Assembly: GCA_905182415.1 (NCBI GenBank)
Contig: CAJJBK010000002.1
Location: forward strand, 158,931 to 222,930
Reading direction: 5' to 3'
DNA: 64,000 nt
DNA from: an uncultured Woeseiaceae bacterium
Lineage (GTDB): Bacteria; Pseudomonadota; Gammaproteobacteria; Steroidobacterales; Woeseiaceae
The notes beneath the pieces were generated by a model. That model did no database searches. It was not told the DNA's origin and saw only the letters and a list, made by a program, of their open reading frames with translations. This document shows positions 48,076 to 56,847 of this stretch, piece after piece. Position numbers and translations under genes: made by a program. The first letter of the stretch is position 1; each line of letters starts with the position of its first letter.

Positions 48076-49269
48076 TTACTTGATGAGAGACTGCCACCAC
48101 GTATCAGGTTTTACTCTTTTTGCGATACCACTCTTCTTTTCCCACCACAACGCAACAAATTGAAGGGGGCTATCCACTAATCTCATAAATAACTTACCGC
48201 CAAGTGTTTCAAAATCACGATTAAATGGGCAGACGCGCATACAAATTGCACAATCTGTTTTTATCTTAGTCCAATAACCAAAACATTTCTCACAATCTGC
48301 CGACCACTTTTTAACGCCCTTGATTGTTGATTGGTTTAATCTTTCCGTGCTTGGCGGCCCTAAAGGGAGAGCTTTTGGTGGGCACGCGACTGCACATTTA
48401 TCGCACTGAGTGCAATATTTCGTAATACCTCGATGTATTGGTTTATCGTGCGTTAAAGGCATATTTGTAAAAATTTTTGAGAACCGAACACGCGGTCCAA
48501 ATTCTGGTGTAATAACCATTTGATTTCTACCGTATTCACCTAATCCCGCTTGAATGGCATAAGGTATAACTAAAGCAGTATCGTTCATAGATCCAAGAGC
48601 CTCATAACCCAAAGATCTTATATAGGTAGTTAATTGGGTAACAATGGCAGCTTCGCGTGAATATTCAAAGCCAGCCGCAGAACTTGCCAACGCGGAAGGA
48701 TAAGTATCAACCAAGTCTTTATCCATAGCATGGCCCATTACAATCACATGTGAATAGTTACCCGGTAATTCATTACTAACTGGAATAAATTCACGAGTAT
48801 CAACCCGTTTAGAATAATGCCAACGATTATCTATAGTGGTTATACCTATTAGGTCAGCGCCGAATAGCTTAGCAATTTGTTTAAATTCAATTGTGTATTC
48901 CTGAACGTTTTCAATGTGTAATTTCTCAGCGGCAATTTCTGCATCGCACTCCATCCAAGATTGAAATCCCTCTCTGGTACCTTTTTCTGCACCTCGATTT
49001 GAAAATGTATCCGAAATAGCCCAAGCTGCATTCCTTAAAGCAAAATCTTTTTGCCTAAAGCCTGGCGCTTTTTTGCCTTTAGGTTGGACACGATGACTAT
49101 CAAAAAAAGCATCGCTCAACTTCGTGCGGACAGTATCATCCCAAAAAGCCCGAGAAAACATATCATTGATTTGATTAAATCGCTCAAAATCAGATGAAAT
49201 TTCAAAACCAGTATCTTTATCTGAATGAGTATCTGAGTGTTTGATTTTTAATTTATTATTCACAACCAT
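48076..49269 (-). CDS. Reductive dehalogenase (RdhA)-family corrinoid iron-sulfur protein, cytoplasmic
   Basis: 397 residues. The corrinoid domain has YSHVIVMGHAMDKDLV, TYIRSLGYEALGSMNDTA, IQAGLGEYGRNQMVITPEFG and RVRFSKIFTNMPLTHDKPI, the family pattern. Two 4Fe-4S clusters follow: CTQCDKCAVACPPKALPLGP, then DCEKCFGYWTKIKTDCAICM continuing RVCPFN. The last stretch matches the KCLGYW...CGVCVAVCPF signature of RdhA rather than epoxyqueuosine reductase. No Tat signal and no rdhB anchor gene are present, so it is probably cytoplasmic and not respiratory. It could dehalogenate an organohalide or do another corrinoid reduction. It is divergent from the PHP gene and 78 bases upstream of the acylase operon. 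Confidence 0.85.
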   Translation of the reverse strand: MVVNNKLKIKHSDTHSDKDTGFEISSDFERFNQINDMFSRAFWDDTVRTKLSDAFFDSHRVQPKGKKAPGFRQKDFALRNAAWAISDTFSNRGAEKGTREGFQSWMECDAEIAAEKLHIENVQEYTIEFKQIAKLFGADLIGITTIDNRWHYSKRVDTREFIPVSNELPGNYSHVIVMGHAMDKDLVDTYPSALASSAAGFEYSREAAIVTQLTTYIRSLGYEALGSMNDTALVIPYAIQAGLGEYGRNQMVITPEFGPRVRFSKIFTNMPLTHDKPIHRGITKYCTQCDKCAVACPPKALPLGPPSTERLNQSTIKGVKKWSADCEKCFGYWTKIKTDCAICMRVCPFNRDFETLGGKLFMRLVDSPLQFVALWWEKKSGIAKRVKPDTWWQSLIK

Positions 49270-49473
49270 ATTTTTTAATTTTATTTTAATACTAGTATCA
49301 ATTTCGACCTAATATCTCTATTTAAAGAGAACTAACCACATAGAATACCATGAAAATTGGCATTTATGCCTGAAACAGTTACTCAGCATGCACTCAAATG
49401 AAAACTATTATTATCGTTATTACTGATCAAAATTATTCTATACTTATATTTTTATTAACCATAGAGTTAGCAT

Positions 49474-50760
49474 ATGAATATAGTTAAACATACCAGTAAT
49501 ATTCCTCAACAATACATCAATGCAGTTTGCATTTTTTTACTTCTCTTTATTAGTTTAGAATTATTCAGTCATGAAACAGCAGGTTCTTTTAATTCTTATA
49601 GGATCCCTGAAAGGGCTATTGAATTCCCAGATACAGATAAATATTTAACTATTGTTGCTGATCTTCATACGCATTCTGTATTCTCTGATGGTCATGTATG
49701 GCCAAATATAAGAGTGTCTGAGGCGCTAAGAGATGGGTTAGATGCTATTGCCATTACTGAGCATTTGGAATATCAACCACACATATCGGATATTCCCCAT
49801 AAAGATCGAAATACTGCTTATCGTATCGCTGCAGAGGCTGCAAAAAATACCAATTTAATTGTAATTTCAGGATCTGAAATTACGCGTGAAAATCCCATTG
49901 GGCACATGAATGCAATTTTTATAGAAGATTCTAATAAACTCATAAGTCTTGATAATTCTAAAATAATAGAAGCAGCTAAACTGGTCGAAGAAAGAAAAGA
50001 TGAAGTAGCTGTTCATGGTGGAATGGATGCGGCCAATCATCTTGCGTTAGCTTCATTATGGCCCGTTGCTAATGCTGTAAATAAAGCCAATGAGCAAGGT
50101 GGGTTCGTCTTTTGGAACCACCCTACATATAAAGTAAATAATGGCATTGCAACACCCTCAAAGAAACATATAGAATTTATTAAGAATGGCACTCTGCATG
50201 GTATTGAGGTGGTTAATGAAAATATTTTTTCTGAAGAAGCGTTCGCCATTGCGCTGGACTATAACCTAACGATTATTGGTACTTCTGATGTACACAACCT
50301 AATCGACTGGGATTACCCATCTCATCAGAATCAGCATCGTCCTGTAACTCTAATTTTAGCTGAAGAAAGAACCAAACCAGCCATGAAAGCAGCCTTAATG
50401 AATGGCAGAACTGTCGTTTGGTATAAAAATCTCTTAATTGGCAAAGAAAATAATATACAACCGCTATTAAACGCTATGATGAGAATAGATTCAGCGAGAT
50501 ATCAAGATAACTCTGAGATACTAGAGGTCACTATTAAAAATAATTCAGATACGAAAATTCAAATGACTAATTTATCGGATTATTCCTTTACGAGTAATCA
50601 CGATATTATTGAAATTCCAGCACAAAGCGCAATCAACTTAAATGTCAAAACTAAAGAGCAATTAAGCTCTATTTCGTTAGAATTTAAAATACTAAGTGCA
50701 CTGGTAAGGCCAAAAATACATCCAACAATAATCTTGCGCTCCAAAATTGCTTCTGATTAA
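49474..50760 (+). CDS. Exported PHP-domain phosphoesterase (Sb-PDE-like)
   Basis: 428 residues. The hydrophobic N-terminus ([20 protein letters not shown]) is a signal peptide or anchor. The PHP metal-site motifs are [14 protein letters not shown] (His65, His67, Asp72), [26 protein letters not shown] and GTSDVHN. The C-terminal 100 residues form a beta-rich domain ([20 protein letters not shown]) with no recognised function. PHP proteins hydrolyse phosphomono- or diesters; exported members like this are annotated as phosphodiesterases and may scavenge phosphate. It ends 13 bases before the acdS ATG, so the two genes are likely co-transcribed. Confidence 0.82.
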   Translation: MNIVKHTSNIPQQYINAVCIFLLLFISLELFSHETAGSFNSYRIPERAIEFPDTDKYLTIVADLHTHSVFSDGHVWPNIRVSEALRDGLDAIAITEHLEYQPHISDIPHKDRNTAYRIAAEAAKNTNLIVISGSEITRENPIGHMNAIFIEDSNKLISLDNSKIIEAAKLVEERKDEVAVHGGMDAANHLALASLWPVANAVNKANEQGGFVFWNHPTYKVNNGIATPSKKHIEFIKNGTLHGIEVVNENIFSEEAFAIALDYNLTIIGTSDVHNLIDWDYPSHQNQHRPVTLILAEERTKPAMKAALMNGRTVVWYKNLLIGKENNIQPLLNAMMRIDSARYQDNSEILEVTIKNNSDTKIQMTNLSDYSFTSNHDIIEIPAQSAINLNVKTKEQLSSISLEFKILSALVRPKIHPTIILRSKIASD

Positions 50761-50773
50761 TGGAAATAGTCAT

Positions 50774-51790
50774 ATGATGCTCGAAAAATTTGAACGCTAT
50801 CCACTCACGTTTGGACCAACACCCATAGAAAAACTAGAAAGATTATCCTCGCATCTTGGCGATAAAGTGACCATTTTTGCTAAAAGAGAAGATTGTAATT
50901 CTGGTCTTGCATGTGGAGGAAATAAGATTCGCAAGCTCGAATATATTGTGCCAGATGCTATTGCCTCAGGTGCTGATACTTTAGTATCTATCGGTGGAGT
51001 TCAATCGAATCATACAAGACAGGTGGCAGCAGTGGCAGCTAAAATTGGTATGAAGTGCAGACTTGTTCAAGAAAGCTGGGTGCCATTTCAAGATGCTGTT
51101 TATGACCGAGTTGGCAATATATTAATGAGCAGATTAATGAATGCAAACATTGACATGGTTGATGAAGGTTTTGATATTGGTATTCGTGAAAGCTGGCAAA
51201 AAGCTTTGGAAGATGTCAAAGCTGCAGGTGGCAAGCCTTATCCCATTCCCGCAGGAGCATCGGTTCATAAATACGGTGGCCTGGGATACGTTGGATTTGC
51301 CGAAGAGGTCAGGCAACAGGAAAAAGAAATGAGCCTTCATTTTGATTATATTGTTGTCTGTACAGTAACAGGCTCAACGCATGCTGGTATGGTAGTTGGC
51401 TTTGCTGATGATGGTCGGAGTCAAAACGTTATCGGCATAGACGCTTCCTGCACTCCAAAAAAAACCAAAAAACAAGTATTGGAGATCGCTCAAAATACCG
51501 CAAAACTAGTGGAGCTGAGTCGAGACATCACCATGGATGACATAATATTAAAAGAAGATTATGCCTATCCTGAATACGGTATTCCATCAGATAAAACCAA
51601 CGAAGCCATTAGATTAAGTGCCAGATTGGAAGGCATGATCACCGATCCAGTCTATGAAGGAAAGTCAATGCAAGGGCTGATTGATTTAGTAAATAATAAC
51701 TTTTTTCCAAAAAACGCCAACGTGCTTTATGCCCATCTTGGCGGAGTACCAGCCATTAACGGCTACAGCTATATTTACAGAAATGGGTAA
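50774..51790 (+). CDS. acdS: 1-Aminocyclopropane-1-carboxylate (ACC) deaminase
   Basis: 338 residues from ATG 50774 (GGAAAT upstream); an in-frame TTG at 50747 lies inside the previous gene. It is a PLP enzyme converting ACC to ammonia and 2-oxobutyrate. Counting from this start, the diagnostic residues fall exactly where the Pseudomonas enzyme has them: Lys51 ([10 protein letters not shown]), Ser78 ([10 protein letters not shown]), Tyr294 and Glu295 ([11 protein letters not shown]), and Leu322 ([10 protein letters not shown]). D-cysteine desulfhydrase would have Thr at 295 and Thr at 322. So true ACC deaminase is favoured. The preceding PHP gene is 13 bases upstream. Confidence 0.9.
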   Translation: MMLEKFERYPLTFGPTPIEKLERLSSHLGDKVTIFAKREDCNSGLACGGNKIRKLEYIVPDAIASGADTLVSIGGVQSNHTRQVAAVAAKIGMKCRLVQESWVPFQDAVYDRVGNILMSRLMNANIDMVDEGFDIGIRESWQKALEDVKAAGGKPYPIPAGASVHKYGGLGYVGFAEEVRQQEKEMSLHFDYIVVCTVTGSTHAGMVVGFADDGRSQNVIGIDASCTPKKTKKQVLEIAQNTAKLVELSRDITMDDIILKEDYAYPEYGIPSDKTNEAIRLSARLEGMITDPVYEGKSMQGLIDLVNNNFFPKNANVLYAHLGGVPAINGYSYIYRNG

Positions 51791-51809
51791 TCAATCAACC
51801 CTGATCATA

Positions 51810-52190
51810 TTATCCTAAGTAATAAAGCGCGATCTTATTGCCATCTAAGTCTCTAAAATAAGCCCCATAAAATGTTTCCGTTCTGGCACCAGGAGCACCT
51901 TCATCAGTAGCACCATGCTCCAAAGCTTTAGCATGCAATTCATCTACTTTTTCTTTTGAATCCATGGATAAGCCTGCCATTGAACCATTACCTACAGTTG
52001 CTTCATTACCATTTTCGGGCTTAATAATACCAAAAGCAGAAGTTCCACCTTCAACTTGATAAAAATAGCCTCGAGGGCCTGGGCTAAATCCCGATATTTC
52101 TAACGATGAAAATAAATTATCATAAAATCCTTTTGCTGTATCGAGATCATTCGTACCAACGCATACATAACCAACTAATTTACCATTCAT
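51810..52190 (-). CDS. VOC (glyoxalase/bleomycin-resistance fold) family protein
   Basis: 126 residues with the paired beta-alpha-beta-beta-beta modules of the vicinal-oxygen-chelate superfamily. Module 1 is LVGYVCVGTNDLDTAKGFYD, and module 2 ends GAYFRDLDGNKIALYYL. The repeat resembles small glyoxalase-like proteins that bind a metal or an aromatic ligand. The canonical first-module metal histidine is absent (VCVGT in place of VxHVxLxV), so catalysis is uncertain. It is monocistronic between the end of acdS (19-base convergent gap) and a cytidylyltransferase-like gene. Confidence 0.85.
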   Translation of the reverse strand: MNGKLVGYVCVGTNDLDTAKGFYDNLFSSLEISGFSPGPRGYFYQVEGGTSAFGIIKPENGNEATVGNGSMAGLSMDSKEKVDELHAKALEHGATDEGAPGARTETFYGAYFRDLDGNKIALYYLG

Positions 52191-52233
52191 ATTTTTCTCC
52201 TTTTGAATATGACAAATATTAAAATAACAATTA

Positions 52234-52635
52234 TTAAATTAAAGAGGCTGCAATTAATTTTTTAAACTTTGTGGTACTCCAGCCATGCGATCGGCTTAGA
52301 TAATGGATAGGTATATTCAAATCCTTTCCTGTAAAATCTTTTTCCTTATAATCATCTCCTAAAAAGCGAAGATCAATATCTCTGGAAGAGATTAATTGAT
52401 ATAAGTCTGTTTCAGATGAATAAGGCACAATCTCATCAATTTGATTAAAAGAAGATAACATATCAATTCTTTCGTTGACTGTATGAATTGGTTTTATTTT
52501 ATTATTACGCTCAATAGATGGGTCATCATGCAGAAAAACTATAAAGTGATCACAATTTTTACTGCATTCGTTAAACATATAAATATAACCCATATGTATA
52601 ACATCAAAGTTCCCGGCGATCATCCCGACTTTCAT
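52234..52635 (-). CDS. Cytidylyltransferase-like (TagD/HIGH-superfamily) nucleotidyltransferase, altered HxGH
   Basis: 133 residues, the size of glycerol-3-phosphate cytidylyltransferase (TagD). The N-terminal motif reads GMIAGNFDVIHMGYIYMF: the first His (14) is present, but the second His of the HxGH nucleotide-binding motif is Tyr17. The C-terminal SHGWSTTKFKKLI corresponds to the family RTEGISTTK motif. HTVNERIDMLSSFNQIDEIV is the conserved middle stretch. It would normally transfer CMP or AMP to a phosphorylated small molecule. With Tyr17 the activity is uncertain. No pathway partner is adjacent. Confidence 0.78.
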   Translation of the reverse strand: MKVGMIAGNFDVIHMGYIYMFNECSKNCDHFIVFLHDDPSIERNNKIKPIHTVNERIDMLSSFNQIDEIVPYSSETDLYQLISSRDIDLRFLGDDYKEKDFTGKDLNIPIHYLSRSHGWSTTKFKKLIAASLI

Positions 52636-52766
52636 GAAAGAATATTCCCATCTTTCAGATTACTTGAAATAATCATCTCTAATATAACCCTCATTACTGA
52701 TTTAATAATTATTTTACTACACTAATTAATTGAACTGCTAATATATTAAACAGTGTTTCTGAATTT

Positions 52767-53420
52767 TTAAGGTTTTTTAGTTTTAATCGGGGACTTACGT
52801 TTTGGATAACAGATTTTGCATATTTCACAATCTCTTCCGTCACAACCTCTGGCTGTACAAAACTCTCTTCCATAAAAAATAATTTGCAGATGAAGCTTAT
52901 TCCATGATTCCATAGGAAATAGATTCTTTAAATCTTTTTCAGTTTGAATAACATTTTTTCCATTCGTTAATCCCCATCTTTGAGCCAACCTATGAATATG
53001 GGTATCAACTGGAAAGGCAGGATGGCCAAAACCCTGAGACATTACAACACTAGCAGTTTTATGTCCCACGCCCGGAAGAGATTCTAATTCATCAAAACTG
53101 TCAGGCACTTTAGAATTATATTTATCAACCAATATTTTTGAAAGCCCAAAAATAGCTTTTGATTTCTTAGGAGCTAATCCACATGATTTTATACAATAAT
53201 GTATCTCTTCAATACTCATTTTAGACATTATTATAGGGTTATCCGCTTTTGCAAAAAGTATCGGAGTTACTTTATTTACGCGTTCATCAGTACATTGTGC
53301 GCTCAATAAAACAGCAACAAGTAATTCAAAATTATTTTTATGATTTAACGGAATTGGGGTTTCTGGATACGCTATATCTAGGAAGCTCAATATAAAATCA
53401 GCACGCTCTTTCTTTCTCAT
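52767..53420 (-). CDS. nth: Endonuclease III (DNA glycosylase/AP lyase)
   Basis: 217 residues. It removes oxidised pyrimidines and nicks the abasic site in base-excision repair. The helix-hairpin-helix is LPGVGHKTASVV with catalytic Lys121, and the conserved Asp139 lies in FPVDTHIHRLAQR. The iron-sulfur region has five cysteines, Cys188, 193, 198, 201 and 204 (FCTARGCDGRDCEICKICYP), instead of the usual C-x6-C-x2-C-x5-C. The cluster may be ligated by a different set, or be modified. Its ATG overlaps the HXXEE gene stop by four bases, so the two are co-translated. Confidence 0.94.
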   Translation of the reverse strand: MRKKERADFILSFLDIAYPETPIPLNHKNNFELLVAVLLSAQCTDERVNKVTPILFAKADNPIIMSKMSIEEIHYCIKSCGLAPKKSKAIFGLSKILVDKYNSKVPDSFDELESLPGVGHKTASVVMSQGFGHPAFPVDTHIHRLAQRWGLTNGKNVIQTEKDLKNLFPMESWNKLHLQIIFYGREFCTARGCDGRDCEICKICYPKRKSPIKTKKP

Positions 53421-53956
53421 ATCGCCGCATTTCGCTTATCTATCATGTTGATTATAATGTAATAAAATGGTGATAATATCACTGTATATATAATAACCAC
53501 AGGTCCAATGAATTCAAAAAGAGTAAATGTGATTAATCCTGCAATAAAGACTGCAAATAACTCCAGATAACTTTTCAGAAATCCTTCACGAAGAGCTGCA
53601 CAGATAATCAAATAATTAATGGGAAGATAAAGTAATGTTGCCGAAATGGCGCCTGGACTAAAATCAGAAAAATAGAAACTAAAGAAAATATGAAAGAACG
53701 AATTTATCACCTGTGTAGTCATTAAAAAAAATAAAACAAGATGGGCGCTACCTCTATTATTCTTTAATAGGTGAACGAAGATCATAATCAGAAGAAGTGA
53801 GATAAGCCTTATTAAAACCTCTTCGGTGGAAATAGAATTGTTGTCAGAGAAATAACTCAATCGCCACTCTCTAAAATTAAAAAGTATATGCTCTTCAAAA
53901 TGATGTATGGCATAAGCTAAGGGCCCGAGTACGATTAAGTTACTAAATTTCTTCAT
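53417..53956 (-). CDS. HXXEE-domain membrane protein
   Basis: 179 residues with about five membrane helices. The first helix region LGPLAYAIHHFEEHILFNF contains the H-x-x-E-E pattern that names the family, and the second conserved region (TTQVINSFFHIFFSFYFS) has the N-x-x-x-H pattern. A short PGAISATLLYLP segment follows, also conserved. The motif suggests a metal or quinone site within the membrane. The function is unknown. It is encoded directly upstream of nth with four-base overlap, which may simply reflect genome compaction. Confidence 0.75.
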   Translation of the reverse strand: MKKFSNLIVLGPLAYAIHHFEEHILFNFREWRLSYFSDNNSISTEEVLIRLISLLLIMIFVHLLKNNRGSAHLVLFFLMTTQVINSFFHIFFSFYFSDFSPGAISATLLYLPINYLIICAALREGFLKSYLELFAVFIAGLITFTLFEFIGPVVIIYTVILSPFYYIIINMIDKRNAAI

Positions 53957-53974
53957 TTTTCAAAATCATCCAAA

Positions 53975-54295
53975 CTAACCTTTATATATATTGACCAAAG
54001 TCACACCAATAACAATCAGAAATAGGCCTAAGACACCCTGCCAACTCAACGTTTCTTTATAAAAAAAATAACTTAAAATCGCTACTGAAAATACACCCAG
54101 GCCAGCCCAAGAGCCATAAACAATTGTCAGGGGTAGTTTTGTCACTGCGATCGACAAAAAATATATAGCGACAAGATAAGAAAGAGATAAAATGATTGTG
54201 GGAAATATTTTCGTAAAATTTTGTGATGCTGGTAAAAGCATGGTCCCTAATACTTCGAATGCGATAGCATAAAAGAGAAAAATATAAGGATTCAA
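53975..54295 (-). CDS. Small multidrug resistance (SMR/EmrE-like) transporter
   Basis: 106 residues, four transmembrane helices, the classic SMR size. The essential membrane carboxylate is Glu14 (FYAIAFEVLGTMLLP), as in EmrE. VTKLPLTIVYGSWAGLGVFS is the helix 3 motif, and SWQGVLGLFLIVIGVTLVN is helix 4. It exchanges protons for cationic compounds, either drugs or guanidinium. The start is TTG (54293-54295), with no in-frame ATG earlier. It precedes the HXXEE gene by 18 bases, so it is likely in the same short operon. Confidence 0.9.
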   Translation of the reverse strand: MNPYIFLFYAIAFEVLGTMLLPASQNFTKIFPTIILSLSYLVAIYFLSIAVTKLPLTIVYGSWAGLGVFSVAILSYFFYKETLSWQGVLGLFLIVIGVTLVNIYKG

Positions 54296-54346
54296 ATTGA
54301 ATCCATTGAATGATCTAAGCCATAAAATAACCGTGGTGCGAACTTA

Positions 54347-55501
54347 TTAAGAATTAGCAATTCCTTTTTTTGAATCATAGAATGGTTTTTCAACAACACG
54401 TGCACCAACTGTGATACTTCCTTTATCGACTTGTAATTCAGTGCCAATCATAGAGTAATTAGATTTAATTATAGCTAATGCGATATTTTTTTTCAGTCTG
54501 GGAGAATAAACCGCTGAAGTAACTATTCCTATTACAATGTTATCTTTATAAATATTCCAAAAACGCGTATTTGATCCAATTATAATCTCGCCAGAAATCT
54601 CAAGTCCAACTTGCTTGCGATGAATACCTTCTTCACGAATATTTAATAGAGCGCTCTTACCAATAAAATCGAAATCTTTATCGAGATCAATGAATTTTTC
54701 TAAGCCAAGTTCAAGAGGATTGGTATTCATATCCATGTCTGCATGATAAGAAAGCATTCCACCTTCAATTCTTCGAATTGTTGATGTATGACCTGGTTTC
54801 AAACCCATTTTATGGCCCGTTTGCATTATTTCCTCATAAAGCTGATCACCTTGGAACTCATTAAGAAGAAAAATTTCATAACCTAGCTCGCTTGACCAGC
54901 CCGTCCTTGAAATTAATAATTTAATATCACCCAATTGAAATGGTTTAAACCAGTAATATCTTAAATCATTAATGGTTTCACCGAATAACTTCACCATAAT
55001 TTCCCTGGATTTTGGTCCTTGCAATTGCAATGGAGAAACATCTGGCTCACAAATATCTACATCGAAACTATTATTAACAGCTAAACCCTGCGCCCATAAT
55101 AAAATATCGCTATCCGCTAGAGAAAACCAATAACAGTCCGTATCTATTTTAAGTAAAATAGGGTCGTTGAGGATACCGCCATCTTGATTGGTAAGAATAA
55201 TATATTTGCACTGCCCTATTTGCATCGATGATAAGTCTCGAGGTGACATCATCTGCACGAACCGGAATGCATCAGGGCCTTTTATTTGTAACTGTCTTTC
55301 AACTGCGACATCACAGAGAATGGCGTCATTGACTAAATTCCAAAAATTTTCTACTGGATCACCAAAGTCTCTTGGTATATACATATGATTATAGGTAGAA
55401 AACGCCTTTGCACCCCATCGAACTGTCGCATCAAAAAATGGACTTTTACGGATCTGTGTTCCAAAACCAAAATCATACAGTTCGTTACTTGAAGTATTCA
55501 T
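54347..55501 (-). CDS. DmdA-like (GcvT-family) tetrahydrofolate methyltransferase, candidate DMSP demethylase
   Basis: 384 residues of the aminomethyltransferase fold. It matches remembered Pelagibacter DmdA (369 aa) segment by segment: TYNHM in place of VYNHM, CDVAVERQLQIKGPDAFRF for WDVAAERQVEIKGKDSSEL, then MSPRDLSSMQIGQC and GGILNDPILLKI. WFSLADSDILLWAQGLA and LQLQGPKSREIMVKLFG also fit. RTGWSSELGYEIFLL and RRIEGGMLSYHADMDMNTNP follow. DmdA moves a methyl group from DMSP to tetrahydrofolate. The catalytic residues cannot be verified here, and the wider GcvT/DmdA-like group has other substrates, so the specific reaction is a candidate only. Confidence 0.6.
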   Translation of the reverse strand: MNTSSNELYDFGFGTQIRKSPFFDATVRWGAKAFSTYNHMYIPRDFGDPVENFWNLVNDAILCDVAVERQLQIKGPDAFRFVQMMSPRDLSSMQIGQCKYIILTNQDGGILNDPILLKIDTDCYWFSLADSDILLWAQGLAVNNSFDVDICEPDVSPLQLQGPKSREIMVKLFGETINDLRYYWFKPFQLGDIKLLISRTGWSSELGYEIFLLNEFQGDQLYEEIMQTGHKMGLKPGHTSTIRRIEGGMLSYHADMDMNTNPLELGLEKFIDLDKDFDFIGKSALLNIREEGIHRKQVGLEISGEIIIGSNTRFWNIYKDNIVIGIVTSAVYSPRLKKNIALAIIKSNYSMIGTELQVDKGSITVGARVVEKPFYDSKKGIANS

Positions 55502-55634
55502 TATTTATTTAACACACTCTTACTTTAATAGAGTCCCATTTTAAGCCTAAGAACTTAATAACTTAAAAGCTAATTTGTTATCAATTTGTATCTATCGGTT
55601 CATTAATAAATTTAAGAATTTATTTCCCTCATAG

Positions 55635-56588
55635 TCATTTTATAAAATTATTTGTAGCCTCGATCAGTAAATCTGTTATTTCAGCCTCAAATGCAGAATG
55701 CCCAGAAAAAGGGGCAATTTTAAGATTCGCTTCTGGCCATCTTTTACTAAGTTCATAAGCAGTTATTGGCGGGCAAACAACATCATATCTTCCTTGCACA
55801 ATAACGCAGGGTATATGCTGAATAAGAGACACATTTTCAAGTAATTGATCTTCATGCTCTAAAAAACCCTTATTTACGAAGTAATGATTTTCAATTAATG
55901 CAAATGCTAAAGCAAATTCTGGGCTGGTAGAGCTCTTGATTGCTTCTGGATTATGATTTGCGTAACTTGCTGAAGCTTCCCATTTAGACCAAGCAACTGC
56001 GGCTGATAGCTTTTTTTCATGATCATCGCCATTGAAAATTTTTCTATAAGCTTCAATTAGATTTGATCTCTCATGTTCTTGTATTTGCTCAAGGAAGCCT
56101 TGCCAAGCTTCTGGGTATATTTCGCTAGCTCCATATTGATAGAACCATTGAAGTTCTTTTTCTCGAAGCATAAAAATTCCTCTCAAAACTAACTCGCTCA
56201 CTCTGCCTGGATGACTTTGGGCGTAAGCCAATGCGAGCGTACTTCCCCATGAGCCACCAAAAACCAACCAACTCTCAATTTCCAATTTTTTTCTAATTGA
56301 CTCTATGTCTTCGACTAGATCCCATGTAGTGTTTTCCTCTAAGCAGGCGTGAGGTTTACTTTTTCCACAGCCCCTTTGGTCAAAAAGGATGATTCTATAT
56401 TTTTTTGGATCAAAAAATCGTCTCGTAACACCTCCAGCTCCAGCTCCTGGACCCCCATGAAGAAAAATGGCTGGTTTACCGTTTGGATTTCCAGATTGCT
56501 CGAAATAAATTTCGTGGATTCCATTTTTAATATAGCCACTGTTATAGGGATCTATTGAAGGAAATAATTTATTATTCTTTTTTATCAC
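55635..56588 (-). CDS. pip: Proline iminopeptidase (S33 alpha/beta hydrolase)
   Basis: 317 residues, the usual length. It cleaves N-terminal proline from peptides in the cytoplasm. The oxyanion motif is FLHGGPGAGAG (residues 43-51), followed by ILFDQRGCGKSKPH. The nucleophile Ser113 lies in VFGGSWGSTLALAYAQ. The catalytic Asp and His are in VQGRYDVVCPP and FSGHSAFE, and WSKWEASASYANHNPEA is characteristic of the cap domain. The start is GTG (56586-56588). It is downstream of the intergenic region shared with divergent leuA. Confidence 0.94.
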   Translation of the reverse strand: MIKKNNKLFPSIDPYNSGYIKNGIHEIYFEQSGNPNGKPAIFLHGGPGAGAGGVTRRFFDPKKYRIILFDQRGCGKSKPHACLEENTTWDLVEDIESIRKKLEIESWLVFGGSWGSTLALAYAQSHPGRVSELVLRGIFMLREKELQWFYQYGASEIYPEAWQGFLEQIQEHERSNLIEAYRKIFNGDDHEKKLSAAVAWSKWEASASYANHNPEAIKSSTSPEFALAFALIENHYFVNKGFLEHEDQLLENVSLIQHIPCVIVQGRYDVVCPPITAYELSKRWPEANLKIAPFSGHSAFEAEITDLLIEATNNFIK

Positions 56589-56816
56589 TATTTAACTGCC
56601 TCATCATTACTGTTTCAGATTTATTTTAGCCTGACTAATTATTTTTGAGTGTAAATGTTTTTAATTATTAAATCTTGCAGAAACACGTAAAATATCGTCC
56701 AAAATAAGTAAAATAAAATTAAATCATAAAGGATAACTACAGAGTAGTTTAAGAGATGAGTGATTCTGTCAAATCATAATCTCCTATAAAATTAGGTTAG
56801 TTTTAATAGTTGAAGT

Positions 56817-56822
56817 TATAAT
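56817..56822 (+). promoter_or_regulatory. Putative -10 box for leuA
   Basis: A perfect TATAAT hexamer 26 bases before the leuA ATG (GTTATAATAGAGAC context). No good -35 element is seen at 17 bases upstream; the spacing and AT-rich background make chance occurrence possible. It would give a very short leader without a leucine-rich attenuator peptide. The only leader ORF in the 259-base spacer reads M-S-D-S-V-K-S, with no leucine codons. Confidence 0.3.
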
Positions 56823-56847
56823 AGAGACTAAATATTAATATTTACTA

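Noticed and set aside
48076..49269. Epoxyqueuosine reductase (QueG)
   Set aside because: The second cluster region with CFGYW...CPF and the corrinoid-domain motifs fit RdhA better, and the length exceeds the shorter QueG pattern of motifs.
56761..56784. Leader peptide attenuator for leuA
   Set aside because: The only short ORF encodes M-S-D-S-V-K-S with no leucine codons and no terminator/antiterminator pair was seen.
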